A stretch of DNA of 64,000 bases. Source: Bacteroidales bacterium. GTDB taxonomy: Bacteria > Bacteroidota > Bacteroidia > Bacteroidales > P3. Numbering within the stretch: position 1 is the stretch's first letter; every line of letters starts with the position of its first letter. The stretch is taken from assembly GCA_017480785.1 (NCBI GenBank), contig JAFURZ010000013.1:124001-188000 (forward strand), given 5' to 3'. The notes beneath the pieces were generated by a model. It saw nothing but the letters and a program-made list of their open reading frames with translations, did not search any database and was not told the DNA's origin. Position numbers and translations under genes: made by a program. Below are positions 17,769 to 27,350 of this stretch, piece after piece.

Positions 17769-20700
17769 CTAGTCTTTTCTAGTTCGACATAATTCCAGAT
17801 ATAATCGGGTGAGGATATCGGAAGCTTCGGCTCGGGCCGCACAATCGGCAGTTGCTGCACGGGACACACTACTTATCTCACACTGGATGTGGCTATCCGG
17901 CCTGTATTCGGGCAAATAAATATGAGATTTTTTCAGACTGAAGCCATTTGTCTTGAATGTACTGTGTATATATGCCTTGACAATACTGCTATTCAACACG
18001 CCATTGATATAGTGCGCTTCGTCGTCGCTGATGAACCTGCCATGAATATCCTGACTGATGATGATGGTATGCTTCACACATACCGACTGTTTCCTCTCTC
18101 CCCAAGGTGTAAGCGTGGGGTGAATGACACTCGCACAGAAGTTGGAGTTATCCCGAGCTGCCACCATATAGGGTGCAAACGTGTACGGACCTATCTTCGA
18201 CAGCGCATAAAACTCCGACCCTCGATGCATCACTTTACTCTTCTCCGACTGCTTATCTAGAAGATACTTATGGTCGGCAAAATAACGGGCCATTTCAGGG
18301 CTCCTGATATATAATTCCCTCATCGAAACCGGCATGGATGTGTCGTCCTCCTCATAGGGAATAATATGGTAACTATTGCCTGTATCAAACTCAAAGGCCT
18401 TCACGCTTGGGCCCTCGACAATCGGATAAATATACCGAGTATCAAAATCCCAACCCAATTCCGGCACATCAGTGACCTTATATCGAGATGTCTTCAGTTG
18501 TTTGTTTTTGAACATGTACCGTTTTCCACCCTTGGGAGAAGGACCAATGCCTACAAGTTTAAAAATCTCGAATGGGGTGGACTCCACTCCCGTACGATAA
18601 TTGTAGAAACTTTCACCAATGATAGCCTGGAAGTCGTAGTCGCTTGAGATATACGTGAAGGCCGTGGATTCCGCGGACATCTGCTGTGCCAAACATTCCT
18701 TGACCGTCAACAGAGGCGACACCTCTTTCCAGGTTGTACACTTTCCAATCATTCTGTCATCAACCTCTCTGTTCTTGCTAATCTCCCTGACGGGAACTCC
18801 CATCCTATAGTCGGCCTCCTTGCGACTATAGTAATATGTATTGAAGTCTTGCGCAATGGATTTTTTTCCGACTTTAAACGGTCGCAGTGGAGGAAGCCAT
18901 CTGTCTACCTTATTTAGATAAAGCCTTTCCATCTTCGAATAGTCCGTATAGAAGTTGCGGAACTCTTCATACGAGTTCTGCGACATAATACTGTCAGGCA
19001 TCAGAAAAGCCAACACTCCGTCGTTATCCAGCCAATTGGTAGCAACGACATTGGAGATGAGTGCACAAATATTCAACTGGGCACCGCCAAACATTCCGCC
19101 GTCATTGCAGAATATATGTTTGATATCGCAGAACTTTTTGATACGACGGGTATATTCCGCCGGCAGGTGTTCCCACTTGACCCACGGGGGATTGCCCACA
19201 ATCATCTGGAAATGTTCCAGCCTGGCCACCATCATAAAGTTCTTGATTATTCTGACCCATATACCGTCCCAATGATGCTTGTGCAAGACCACAAGACTGT
19301 GTGCCAATCGTTGCAGCCTGACATGCAGCTGCTCGGACTTGCGTTCATTCTCGGTGAGCCCTTGGTCAAGTATCAAGACTATATTCTCCTCACTTTCAGT
19401 GTTGACCATAGCCTGAATATCATCCATCATGGAGCTGAAACAATCATCCTTGACCAAACGGCAGGGGAAGACCACGTCTATCACTTCATGTTTGAGATTA
19501 TGTATCTCATATACATAACAATCAATTCCATCCACACTCTCCACTGTCGGCACAAGGGCCGAGTCGCCAAGATAGATAGGTATCTCCACATCGTGGACTG
19601 TTCCCAACTGACTGATGGCCATATAATAGCCCACACGTGCCGAAAGGACAGCCAGCGGGTTGATATCAATACCGTACACACGCTCCAGGATGCCATGTAT
19701 CAAATCCTCCCGCTGCTCATCCGACAACCTATTGATGTCGGTATCACCCACGATTTCCTTGATGAGAGACACAATAAAAATACCCGACCCGCAACAAGGG
19801 TCGATAGACTTCCATTCCGCAGTCTGAACTTGTTCCAAAGCACCATGTATCACACTGTTTGCCAGCCATTCAGGAGTAAAATATTCTCCCATCGAATGGC
19901 GTACCGACTGGGGGATAATCCCCATGTAAAGGTCTTTGAAAATATCAACCGGCGCGTATCGTACATTCAACGAGAAAGCGGAATAGTCCTCGATTGACAC
20001 GATTACCGGTTGGAGGGCTTTCCAAATGGCATCGCACCATTGCGCCGCGTCGGCATACCACGAGAAGAAATCGCCCTCCAGCAAGTTTCTCACCCCGTTA
20101 TTATACACCCCACGCCCATCCTCCATATACTGGAAGAATTGCTGCATTTGCGGCGAAGGCATGTCGGCCAACGACACCTGTGCATGTCGGTTACCCAAAC
20201 CGTCCAAGGCCGTGCAGGCTATCAGTTTGACCAAAATTGCATAGGTCGTATGCAGGGCAAACAATGCACGGTACTCAGTCGCACTATCGCCAATCGTAAC
20301 ACCGAATATCTCCGAGAGGTCGCGCTGGCGTTTCTCTATATCGGAACTCTTCCCGTTGTCTTCAACCGACAAGTGAATCAAACTCTGCCATTCGGCACAA
20401 AGCATGGCGCTTTTCTCCGTGAGACGGTCCATTAATTGGTGGAACAACACCCTGGCCAACGTTCTGACGGGCGTGTCGGCATTCGACAGAATAGAGAAAT
20501 CACGCAAAATATTCTGCGGAGCCAGCTTCTTATGATGGTTGTTCAAAACTGCCAAAGCGACCGTACGGATATCGTTAACGGTCATGGCTCGCAACGGAGT
20601 GTGTTGTAGCTCGTTCCAAACATGTGAGAAGTAAGAAATCTGCAAACCGTCAGTCAGGATGGCATCATACCACACGCCCTCGACGGAACGAAGCGCCCAC

Positions 20701-21083
20701 AGGTAGTCTTCAACCTGCTTGCAGGCATCCTCTATCTCCACCGCCTTCTTGAGCTTGGAGTGGTGTTTGTACTCTACCACCAGGTTGTTTATCACCGCAT
20801 CCAACCGTCCATGACCGCGCCGTGACCGGCCATCGATGAAGGTGTGCACAACCCCGTCCACAGGCTTCTCCTTCCCTATAACCGGCTCTATACCATAAAT
20901 GTTGCGTAACATCAAGTAGAGTTCCTGCTCGAATACAGCTGAGGTCTCAGCCTCGGTAGACGAAGCAGCCGCACGACGGGTGATGTTCTCAAATACCCCG
21001 CCTAGCACCGCTCGTCCCTCCGGGCTGTACAGCCAATCCTCACGCTTGCTATATCCGTCGAATTCTACTGGTTCACCAAACAT
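17769..21083 (-). CDS. Type IIG-like restriction-modification enzyme (nuclease plus N6-adenine methylase)
   Basis: This 1104-residue protein joins a restriction nuclease and an adenine methyltransferase. Near residues 90-105, GRLDAVINNLVVEYKHH fits a PD-(D/E)XK nuclease core (D then ExK). SAM motif I is DPCCGSGIF near residue 428, and catalytic motif IV is NPPW near residue 628; the remaining C-terminal part is probably the target-recognition domain. This layout matches Eco57I/type IIG enzymes. ATG 21083 (MFGEPVEF) is preferred; an open frame continues to 21125. The gene is visibly richer in A+T than its neighbours, which suggests transfer. Phage defence is the likely role. Confidence 0.85.
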   Translation of the reverse strand: MFGEPVEFDGYSKREDWLYSPEGRAVLGGVFENITRRAAASSTEAETSAVFEQELYLMLRNIYGIEPVIGKEKPVDGVVHTFIDGRSRRGHGRLDAVINNLVVEYKHHSKLKKAVEIEDACKQVEDYLWALRSVEGVWYDAILTDGLQISYFSHVWNELQHTPLRAMTVNDIRTVALAVLNNHHKKLAPQNILRDFSILSNADTPVRTLARVLFHQLMDRLTEKSAMLCAEWQSLIHLSVEDNGKSSDIEKRQRDLSEIFGVTIGDSATEYRALFALHTTYAILVKLIACTALDGLGNRHAQVSLADMPSPQMQQFFQYMEDGRGVYNNGVRNLLEGDFFSWYADAAQWCDAIWKALQPVIVSIEDYSAFSLNVRYAPVDIFKDLYMGIIPQSVRHSMGEYFTPEWLANSVIHGALEQVQTAEWKSIDPCCGSGIFIVSLIKEIVGDTDINRLSDEQREDLIHGILERVYGIDINPLAVLSARVGYYMAISQLGTVHDVEIPIYLGDSALVPTVESVDGIDCYVYEIHNLKHEVIDVVFPCRLVKDDCFSSMMDDIQAMVNTESEENIVLILDQGLTENERKSEQLHVRLQRLAHSLVVLHKHHWDGIWVRIIKNFMMVARLEHFQMIVGNPPWVKWEHLPAEYTRRIKKFCDIKHIFCNDGGMFGGAQLNICALISNVVATNWLDNDGVLAFLMPDSIMSQNSYEEFRNFYTDYSKMERLYLNKVDRWLPPLRPFKVGKKSIAQDFNTYYYSRKEADYRMGVPVREISKNREVDDRMIGKCTTWKEVSPLLTVKECLAQQMSAESTAFTYISSDYDFQAIIGESFYNYRTGVESTPFEIFKLVGIGPSPKGGKRYMFKNKQLKTSRYKVTDVPELGWDFDTRYIYPIVEGPSVKAFEFDTGNSYHIIPYEEDDTSMPVSMRELYIRSPEMARYFADHKYLLDKQSEKSKVMHRGSEFYALSKIGPYTFAPYMVAARDNSNFCASVIHPTLTPWGERKQSVCVKHTIIISQDIHGRFISDDEAHYINGVLNSSIVKAYIHSTFKTNGFSLKKSHIYLPEYRPDSHIQCEISSVSRAATADCAARAEASDILTRLYLELCRTRKD

Positions 21084-21610
21084 ATCCAATACAAAATAAT
21101 ATATATAACGACAGGGCGGACACATTATTGCATCGCAATGGATTTTATTTTGAACATAGCGCGGAACTACTTTTCAACAGGCGGAAAAAAAATGGCGGAA
21201 AGACGGTGCCCGACCCTCGACGGAAGGCGTGGCAGACGCGGTGGGATTTTAACATATTTTAAGCATTATAAAAGCATTATGAAAGACTACTTAACTCTTA
21301 CAAAATTAAGACATTACAAAGAGTTGATAAGGAGTTGGGTAAGACTTGGTAAAGAGATGGTGGCTAAGATACTGGTTTCCAGTACCCATTTTTGTGATTA
21401 TGTTAAATAGGACCGGCCGGGGGCTGGATAGGTTTCAGAGGGTCGGAAATGCAATTTTTTTCGTCTTCGACATACTAAAAAATCAAAAAAAACGTAGATT
21501 TCGCTTTTTATTTAAAAAAAAGTTGTATTTTTGCAGCCGAAATGATGTAGAACAAAACCGCAGATTATTGAGCCAGAAGTATCAGTTTTAACCCCTTAAA
21601 CAGAGGAAAC
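21084..21610. other. AT-rich divergent intergenic region
   Basis: This 527-bp gap separates the restriction-modification gene (minus) from the ECF sigma factor (plus). It has a direct repeat AAGCATTATAAAAGCATTATG around 21262 and the candidate sigma-factor promoter at 21526-21533. An open frame at 21138-21410 has no recognisable sequence and lysine/arginine-rich low-complexity content, so it was not called. Confidence 0.6.
21526..21533 (+). promoter_or_regulatory. Candidate -7 element for the ECF sigma gene
   Basis: TATTTTTG fits the Bacteroidota -7 consensus TAnnTTTG and lies about 78 bases before the sigma-factor start. The -33 position holds only T-rich sequence rather than a clean TTTG. 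Confidence 0.5.
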
Positions 21611-22204
21611 ATGACGAATGTGAAGATTAAACAGCTGACTGATAACGAGCTTATCACCCGCTATCGCGAAGGCGATGCAGCCTGCTTCGAGGCGTTGCTG
21701 GAACGCTATCAGGCCAAGGTCTACGGCTACATTTTCTCGGTGGTCAAGGATAAAGAGACGGCCGACGACATTTTCCAGGACACCTTCTACAAGGTCATCG
21801 TCACCATCAACTCGGACCAGTACAAGGACGAGAACAAGTTCGTGCACTGGGTGATGCGTATTGCGCACAATCTGATTGTGGACCACTTCCGCCGCAACAG
21901 CAAGATGCCGCTGGTACCCAACCGTCCGGAGAGCGATGTGCTGGACAACATCAAGTTCCCCGACGACAACGCCGAGCACGTGATGATGAAGAAGCAGACC
22001 AGCCAGAACATACGCCGGCTGGTGAAGATGCTGCCGCCCGAGCAGCGCCGCGTGGTCATCCTGCGCCACTACGGGCACTGCGACTTCAAAGACATCGCTG
22101 CCCGCACCGGCGTGAGTATCAACACCGCCCTGGGCCGCATGCGCTACGCCATCATCAACCTGCGCCGCCTGGCCAAGGAGCACAACATGTACATCGAGCT
22201 GTAA
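21611..22204 (+). CDS. ECF-type RNA polymerase sigma factor
   Basis: The 197-residue protein has sigma region 2 at about residues 20-95 (NELITRYREGDAACFEALLERY, then ADDIFQDTFYKV and the WVMRIAHNLIVDHFRR core segment) and region 4 at about residues 135-190 (LPPEQRRVVILRHYG with the helix-turn-helix DIAARTGVSINTALGRMRYA). There is no adjacent anti-sigma gene, so control is unlike a classical ECF pair. A strong terminator follows the stop. Regulated genes are unknown. Confidence 0.9.
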   Translation: MTNVKIKQLTDNELITRYREGDAACFEALLERYQAKVYGYIFSVVKDKETADDIFQDTFYKVIVTINSDQYKDENKFVHWVMRIAHNLIVDHFRRNSKMPLVPNRPESDVLDNIKFPDDNAEHVMMKKQTSQNIRRLVKMLPPEQRRVVILRHYGHCDFKDIAARTGVSINTALGRMRYAIINLRRLAKEHNMYIEL

Positions 22205-22234
22205 GGCAGCGTCGAGAAAATAGTGAAAATTGTG

Positions 22235-22266
22235 ACGCCGTTGGGCAATACCGACGGCGTTTTTCC
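22235..22266 (+). terminator. Rho-independent terminator after the sigma factor
   Basis: ACGCCGT (22235-22241) pairs with ACGGCGT (22254-22260) around a 12-base loop that can pair further, followed by a TTTTT run. It ends the sigma-factor transcript just before the RNA methyltransferase gene. Confidence 0.8.
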
Positions 22267-22281
22267 GTTATGGGAGGGAAG

Positions 22282-23010
22282 ATGATTTCAAAGAACAAAC
22301 TGAAGGAATTGGCGGCCTACCGCCAACAGAAGCGCTGCGACGAGGAAGGCCTCTTTGTGGTCGAAGGGCCCAAGATGGCCGCCGAGGCGTTGGCGTCGGG
22401 CGTCGCCATCCGGACGGTGTGCGCCGTGGCGGAGTGGCTGTCGGCCCATGCCGGCGGCATGGCGGCAGACGTGGTTTGCGAGGTGAGTCCTGCCGAACTG
22501 GAGCGCCTCAGCAACTTCAAGACACCCAACCAGGTATGGATGCTCGTGGAGCGGAGCGAGGTGAGCGTGGAGAGCGGAAGGCTGGTGCTGGCGCTGGACA
22601 GGATACAGGACCCAGGCAACATGGGCACCATCATGCGGACGGCCGACTGGTTTGGCGTGCGCCACATCGTCTGCTCGGCCGACACCGTCTCCTGTTTCAA
22701 TCCCAAGGTGGTGCAGGCCTCGATGGGGGCCGTGTTCCGCACAAGGGTTGACTACGTGGACCTGCCACAGTGGCTGGCCGCGTGCGGCATGCCGGTTTAC
22801 GGGGCGTCACTGCATGGGCGTCCGCTGGGCGAGGTACCGGCACCCGGAGACAATGCCGTACTACTCATCGGCAACGAGAGCCGCGGCATCAGCCCCGAAG
22901 CGATGACCGCCGTCACCCACCCCATCCTCATCCCCAACCGCGGCGGAACCGCCGAAAGCCTCAACGCCAGCGTGGCAGCAGGCATTTTGTTGAACTACTT
23001 TATTGGCTAA
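22282..23010 (+). CDS. TrmH/SpoU family RNA 2'-O-methyltransferase
   Basis: This SPOUT-fold enzyme methylates ribose in rRNA or tRNA. The N-terminal substrate-binding part has EGLFVVEGPKMAAEAL. The catalytic knot motifs follow: ALDRIQDPGNMGTIMRTADWFG, then LIGNESRGIS and the C-terminal PNRGGTAESLNASVAAGILL. ATG 22282 follows a GGGAGGG stretch and gives 242 residues; an upstream ATG at 22270 would add four residues. It overlaps the open frame of thiL slightly, suggesting one operon. Confidence 0.9.
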   Translation: MISKNKLKELAAYRQQKRCDEEGLFVVEGPKMAAEALASGVAIRTVCAVAEWLSAHAGGMAADVVCEVSPAELERLSNFKTPNQVWMLVERSEVSVESGRLVLALDRIQDPGNMGTIMRTADWFGVRHIVCSADTVSCFNPKVVQASMGAVFRTRVDYVDLPQWLAACGMPVYGASLHGRPLGEVPAPGDNAVLLIGNESRGISPEAMTAVTHPILIPNRGGTAESLNASVAAGILLNYFIG

Positions 23011-23014
23011 GATT

Positions 23015-24034
23015 ATGGAACAATTGCAATACCAAGAGGGAAGAACCGAGATAAGCCAGCTGGGCAAGGTGGCGCTGATTGACCGCCTGACCGACGGCAC
23101 CGCCTGTGCGGGCGACGACTGCGCTGTGATTGGCAACACACTGGTCACCACCCAGACAATGGTCGAGGGCGTAAACTTCGATATGATGTACACCCCGCTG
23201 AAGCACCTGGGCTATAAGGCCGTGGCCATCGCCATCAGCAACATAGCGGCCATGAACGGCACCCCGCGGCAGGTGCTGGTCAGCATCGCCGTGAGCAACC
23301 GCTACTCGGTCGAGGCCTTGGACGAGCTCTACGCCGGCATCCGCCTGTGCTGCGAGCGATACAAGGTGGACTTGGTGGGTGGCGACACCGCCACCTCGCG
23401 CACCGGCATGGTGATTACCGTCACGGCCGTCGGCGAAGCCACCGAGGGGAGCATCACCTACCGCCATGGAGCCAGTCAAAACGACCTCATCTGCTGCAGC
23501 GGCGACCTGGGCAGCGCCTACGCCGGCCTGCTGGTGCTCGAGCGCGAGAAGGTGACCTATCAGGCCGACCCCAACTTCCAACCCGACCTCGACGGCTACG
23601 ACTACGTGCTGGAACGTTTCCTCAAGCCCGAGCCCCGCATGGATATCGTCAAGAAGCTGCGCGAGGCCGAGGTGGTCCCCACCTCGATGACCGACGTGAG
23701 CCGTGGACTGGCCGACGCCCTGCTGCACCTCACCCGGGCCTCGAAATGCGGCTGCGAGGTGTACGAGGAACGCCTGCCTATCGACTATCAAGTGACCCGC
23801 GTCTGCTCCGAGATGAGCAAGAACATGCTGCCCGTCAGCTGCGCCCTCAACGGCGGCGAGGACTACGAGCTCCTCTTCACCGTCAGCCAGAAAGACTACG
23901 ACAAGATAAAGACCATGGAGGGCATCCACATCATCGGCTACGTGACCGAAGAGGGCATGCCCCCCGTCATGGTGACGCCGCAGAACACCACCATCACCCT
24001 GCGTGCGCAGGCTTTCCAAGGGGTTGAAGAATGA
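23015..24034 (+). CDS. thiL: Thiamine-monophosphate kinase ThiL
   Basis: ThiL phosphorylates thiamine monophosphate to the active diphosphate. The 339-residue protein has GDDCAVI for Mg-ATP binding near residue 35, the AIAISNIAAMNGTP segment, the GGDTATSRTGMVITVTAVGEA motif and the C-terminal NGGEDYELLFTV motif. ATG 23015 is preferred; a TTG at 23003 extends the frame into the previous gene. It overlaps pcm by 4 bases. Confidence 0.9.
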   Translation: MEQLQYQEGRTEISQLGKVALIDRLTDGTACAGDDCAVIGNTLVTTQTMVEGVNFDMMYTPLKHLGYKAVAIAISNIAAMNGTPRQVLVSIAVSNRYSVEALDELYAGIRLCCERYKVDLVGGDTATSRTGMVITVTAVGEATEGSITYRHGASQNDLICCSGDLGSAYAGLLVLEREKVTYQADPNFQPDLDGYDYVLERFLKPEPRMDIVKKLREAEVVPTSMTDVSRGLADALLHLTRASKCGCEVYEERLPIDYQVTRVCSEMSKNMLPVSCALNGGEDYELLFTVSQKDYDKIKTMEGIHIIGYVTEEGMPPVMVTPQNTTITLRAQAFQGVEE

Positions 24035-24678
24035 GACAGGATTCCTTCCGACACAAGGGGCTGCGGCAGCAGATGGTAGACGGCCTGCGCGCCAAAGGCA
24101 TAAACGACGAGGCAGTGCTGAAAGCCATGAACGAGGTGCCGCGCCACTGGTTCCTCGACAGTGCCCTCGACGCACTGGCCTATGAAGACCGAGCCCTCAA
24201 GATAGGTTGCGAACAGACCATCTCCCACCCCTCCACCGTAGCCATGCAGAGCCAGTTGCTCGACCTGCAGCGCGGCATGAAGGTGCTGGAGATTGGTACC
24301 GGTAGCGGCTACCAGACCGCCGTCCTCTGCCGCATGGGGGCCAAGGTGTTCACCATCGAACGCCAGAAAGGCCTCTTCGAGCAGACCCGCAAGCTGCTGG
24401 CCGACGAAGGCTTCCGCGCACAGTGCTTTCTCGGCGACGGCTACCAGGGCCTCAACGGCTCCTACGACCGCATCATCGTCACCTGCGGCGCTCCCGAAAT
24501 ACCCGCTGCCCTCATGGCCCAACTCAAGGTGGGCGGCATCATGGTCATTCCCCTCGGCGACGGCGAGCAGGAGATGCTCCGCATCACCAAACGGGGCGAC
24601 AGCCGCGAAGAGTGGCAGATTGAGAAATTCGGCACCTACAGCTTTGTGCCCATGTTGAACGGAAAGGCAATGAAATGA
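24031..24678 (+). CDS. pcm: Protein-L-isoaspartate O-methyltransferase
   Basis: Pcm starts repair of age-damaged L-isoaspartyl residues. The 215-residue protein has the SAM motif VLEIGTGSGYQTAVL near residue 87, the upstream QTISHPSTVAMQ substrate motif, and post-motif IVTCGAPEIPAAL. Length is normal. It overlaps thiL and gldD by 4 bases each (ATGA), which indicates translational coupling in a thiL-pcm-gldD unit. Confidence 0.93.
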   Translation: MRQDSFRHKGLRQQMVDGLRAKGINDEAVLKAMNEVPRHWFLDSALDALAYEDRALKIGCEQTISHPSTVAMQSQLLDLQRGMKVLEIGTGSGYQTAVLCRMGAKVFTIERQKGLFEQTRKLLADEGFRAQCFLGDGYQGLNGSYDRIIVTCGAPEIPAALMAQLKVGGIMVIPLGDGEQEMLRITKRGDSREEWQIEKFGTYSFVPMLNGKAMK

Positions 24679-25337
24679 AACGACTGCTCTTTATCGCGCT
24701 GGCAGGCTGCCTGCTGGCATCCTGTCACAACGACTACACCCCCAAGCCCCACGCCTACCTGCGCATCGACCTGCCGGAGCACAACTACTGGCTCGTCGAC
24801 ACCCTGCCGTCGAGTATCGAAGGGCAGCCCCTGCCCGGCATAACGCTGCCGTTCCTCTTTGAGGCAAACGACAGCGTCGAACTGACGCTCAAGAAACCGC
24901 GCCAGGTGTGCACGTTCATGGCCGACGGAAGCATCAGGCCCGAACGCGTCAAATACGACGAAGTGTGGCTCGACCTCAACTACCCGCGGTGGGACGGCGT
25001 GGTGTTCCTCACCTACAAACGGCTGACCGGCCTCGACGAACTGCGGGGCCAGGTCGACACCTCGTCGCGCCTGCTGGAGAAGCACTATCCGTTCACTTCG
25101 GGAGTCGAAGAGCAGGGCTATGAAGACCGGGAGAACAAGGTGTTTGGCACGGTGTACTACCTGAAAGGCAGCAAGGTGGCCTCCACCTGCCAGTTCTGGC
25201 TCACCGACAGCACGCGCCACTTCCTGCGCGGCGCCCTCTTCCTCAACATCACGCCCAACAACGACTCGCTGGCACCCGTCATCGACTACATCCAAGCCGA
25301 CATCGAGCACCTGGTCGAGACCGTCCGCTGGCGTTAA
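24675..25337 (+). CDS. gldD: Gliding-motility lipoprotein GldD
   Basis: The 220-residue protein has a lipoprotein signal (LLASC, cysteine 17) followed by YTPKPHAYLRIDLPEHNY, the hallmark opening of GldD. GldD is needed for gliding in Flavobacterium but is conserved in many non-gliding Bacteroidota. No gldB or other gliding genes are present here, so motility cannot be inferred. The gene ends in a 4-base overlap with the convergent Na/Pi cotransporter gene. Confidence 0.9.
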   Translation: MKRLLFIALAGCLLASCHNDYTPKPHAYLRIDLPEHNYWLVDTLPSSIEGQPLPGITLPFLFEANDSVELTLKKPRQVCTFMADGSIRPERVKYDEVWLDLNYPRWDGVVFLTYKRLTGLDELRGQVDTSSRLLEKHYPFTSGVEEQGYEDRENKVFGTVYYLKGSKVASTCQFWLTDSTRHFLRGALFLNITPNNDSLAPVIDYIQADIEHLVETVRWR

Positions 25338-27052
25338 TCCTCAGTGTGTTTTCTTGAGCCGTCGATGGCTTCCGAGACGTTGATTACATAGTCGCCCAGC
25401 TTCTCGTAGAGGGCGTAGAGGCTGCTGTAGGCGTTGCCGATGGCGTAGTCATAGACCCCCAGCTTCAGCGCGTCGAGGTGCTGCGCACGCAGACGGTTAC
25501 GGTAGGCATTGATTTCGTGCTCGGCGGCATAGGCGGCATCAAGGTCGACATGGTCGTAGTCGTGCAGATTGCGGTCCATCACGTCGAGGGCCTTCTGCAC
25601 CAGCTCGCTCATGTGCGCCAGGTTGGCATTGAGGCCGGCGTCGAAGTGCACGGCATCCTCGCGCTTGGTCTGGCGAGTCATGGCAATCTGGTAAACCGTG
25701 TCGCCTATCGACTCCAGGTTGTCGATGATGCGCAGCATGGTACTGACGCGCTCCGAGGCATGCTCGGAGACGTCGCCCGACGCCACTCGGGTGAGGAATT
25801 TACTGATTTCCATCTCCATCCGGTCGGTGATACTCTCGTATTTGGCCACCCGTTGCATGATGGCGTCAAACTCCTCGTCGTCCTTGGCGGTGCGCAGTCC
25901 TGGCAGGAAGGTGTACATGCGGAGCACACGCTTCGAGAACTCCTCAATCTCGCTCTTGGCACTCTGCAGGTTGAGCTCGGCAGTGGAGAGCAGGTTGGGC
26001 TCGATATAGGTGAGCCTGAACTCCTCCTCGCCCTCTTCCTTCTTGTCGGGCACCATCCACTCCACAATCTTGACAATCTGCGGGATGAAGAAGGCCAGGA
26101 TGACAGTGGTGCCCACGTTGAAGAACGTGTGGAAGATAGTGATGGCTAGCGGGTAGCGTTGCTGGTTGAGGGGGTCGGTGAGGTCGTCGGTGATACGGGT
26201 GAGGCCCATGATGCCGTTGCAGATGGGGCTGAACAGCACGAGGCAGAAGAGCACGCCGGCCACGTTGAAGACCAGGTGGGCCCGCGCGGCCCGCTTGCCG
26301 GTGGTGCCGGTGGTCATGGCCACGACCTGTGCCGTCAACGTGGTGCCCAGGTTCTGGCCCATCACCAGCGCCAACGCCATCGGGAACTCTATCCAGCCCT
26401 GGCTGGCCATCAGCAAGATGACGGCCGTCATGGCCGCCGACGTCTGCAGGATGATGGTAAGGATGGCACCCACCACGATGAAGAGCAGCACCGACCAGAA
26501 ACCCCAGTGGCTCCAGGTGCTGATGGTGTGCACCACGTCGTCGCTCAGCGCGGGGATGGCGCTCTCCAGCAGCTCCATGCCCACCAGCAGGAGGCAGAGG
26601 CCTATGATGGTCTGGCCAAGATACTGCATCTTGCTCTTCTTCGAGAAGATAAAGAACAGGCTGATGGTGCCGAGCAGCATGGGCAGCGAGAACGAGATGC
26701 CGTCCGAGGCGCCGCCGCCAAGGCCGAAGAGAGCTATAATCCACGCCGTTATGGTAGTTCCGATATTGGCACCCATCACCACCGCCACGGCTCCGCCGAG
26801 GGTCAGCAGGCCGGCGCCGGCGAAGCCCACCACCATCACCGTGGTGGCCGTGCTCGACTGGATGGCCGCCGTCACTCCGGCACCAGCCAATATGCCGCTC
26901 AGCGGCTTGCCGGTAATCTTGCTCAGCCAGTGGCGCATCTTCGAGCCGGCGAACTTCTGAAGGCCCTCGCTCATCAGTTTCATGGCGAACAGGAACACCG
27001 CCATGGCGCCGGCCAAGTTTATGAGAATGAAAATGATATCGGTTGTACTCAT
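25334..27052 (-). CDS. Na/Pi cotransporter family protein with PhoU-like tail
   Basis: This 572-residue inner-membrane protein has two inverted Na/Pi cotransporter repeats, each with a QSS-type motif (AAIQSSTATTVM in the first, IILQTSAAMTAV in the second). From about residue 360 a cytoplasmic helical PhoU-like domain follows (ITDRMEMEISKFLTRVASG). It probably imports phosphate with sodium; substrate is inferred from family. ATG 27052 (MSTTDII) is preferred over the longer open frame to 27082, because TM1 begins right after it. A candidate -7 element, TATTTTTG, lies at 27080-27087. Confidence 0.9.
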   Translation of the reverse strand: MSTTDIIFILINLAGAMAVFLFAMKLMSEGLQKFAGSKMRHWLSKITGKPLSGILAGAGVTAAIQSSTATTVMVVGFAGAGLLTLGGAVAVVMGANIGTTITAWIIALFGLGGGASDGISFSLPMLLGTISLFFIFSKKSKMQYLGQTIIGLCLLLVGMELLESAIPALSDDVVHTISTWSHWGFWSVLLFIVVGAILTIILQTSAAMTAVILLMASQGWIEFPMALALVMGQNLGTTLTAQVVAMTTGTTGKRAARAHLVFNVAGVLFCLVLFSPICNGIMGLTRITDDLTDPLNQQRYPLAITIFHTFFNVGTTVILAFFIPQIVKIVEWMVPDKKEEGEEEFRLTYIEPNLLSTAELNLQSAKSEIEEFSKRVLRMYTFLPGLRTAKDDEEFDAIMQRVAKYESITDRMEMEISKFLTRVASGDVSEHASERVSTMLRIIDNLESIGDTVYQIAMTRQTKREDAVHFDAGLNANLAHMSELVQKALDVMDRNLHDYDHVDLDAAYAAEHEINAYRNRLRAQHLDALKLGVYDYAIGNAYSSLYALYEKLGDYVINVSEAIDGSRKHTED

Positions 27053-27079
27053 AGTCGTGTATTCTATCGTTTCGGGCTG

Positions 27080-27110
27080 CAAAAATACGCAAAATAATGT
27101 TACGCAATTG
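27080..27110 (-). promoter_or_regulatory. Candidate promoter of the Na/Pi cotransporter gene
   Basis: On the minus strand TATTTTTG (27080-27087) matches the Bacteroidota -7 element, 28 bases before the ATG at 27052. The upstream ATTG at 27105-27108 is only an approximate -33 element at short spacing. Confidence 0.4.
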
Positions 27111-27180
27111 TTACGTTTTTGTTAAGTTTTTCGCCCGGACAGGGAGCAACCGCCCCTCGGTGGCAGCGGTCTGTTTTCCA

Positions 27181-27230
27181 GCTGTTCTATTGCTGTTCTT
27201 TTGCTGTTCTTTTACAAAAGTAAAAGAACA
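27181..27230. repeat. Intergenic CTGTTCTTTT repeat with hairpin
   Basis: Three near-tandem copies of a GCTGTTCTTTT-like unit are followed by a reverse copy. TGTTCTTTTAC (27205-27215) pairs with GTAAAAGAACA (27220-27230) around AAAA. It lies in the divergent gap between the Na/Pi cotransporter and thyA, and it shares its motif with the loop of the repeat at 539-617. Confidence 0.7.
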
Positions 27231-27350
27231 ACAATGGAAGTAACTGGAATCAAGCGATTAACAGAGAGCCTCGAGTCGGTTTGGAAATATATTCCTCCGG
27301 CCACACAATAATCTGCGCGCAGGCGTCGTTATGGATTTGTATATAAAATT

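Noticed and set aside
21138..21410. 90-residue frame in the gap before the sigma factor
   Set aside because: No signal, domain or conserved pattern; AT-rich and Lys/Arg-rich, so it reads as intergenic DNA.
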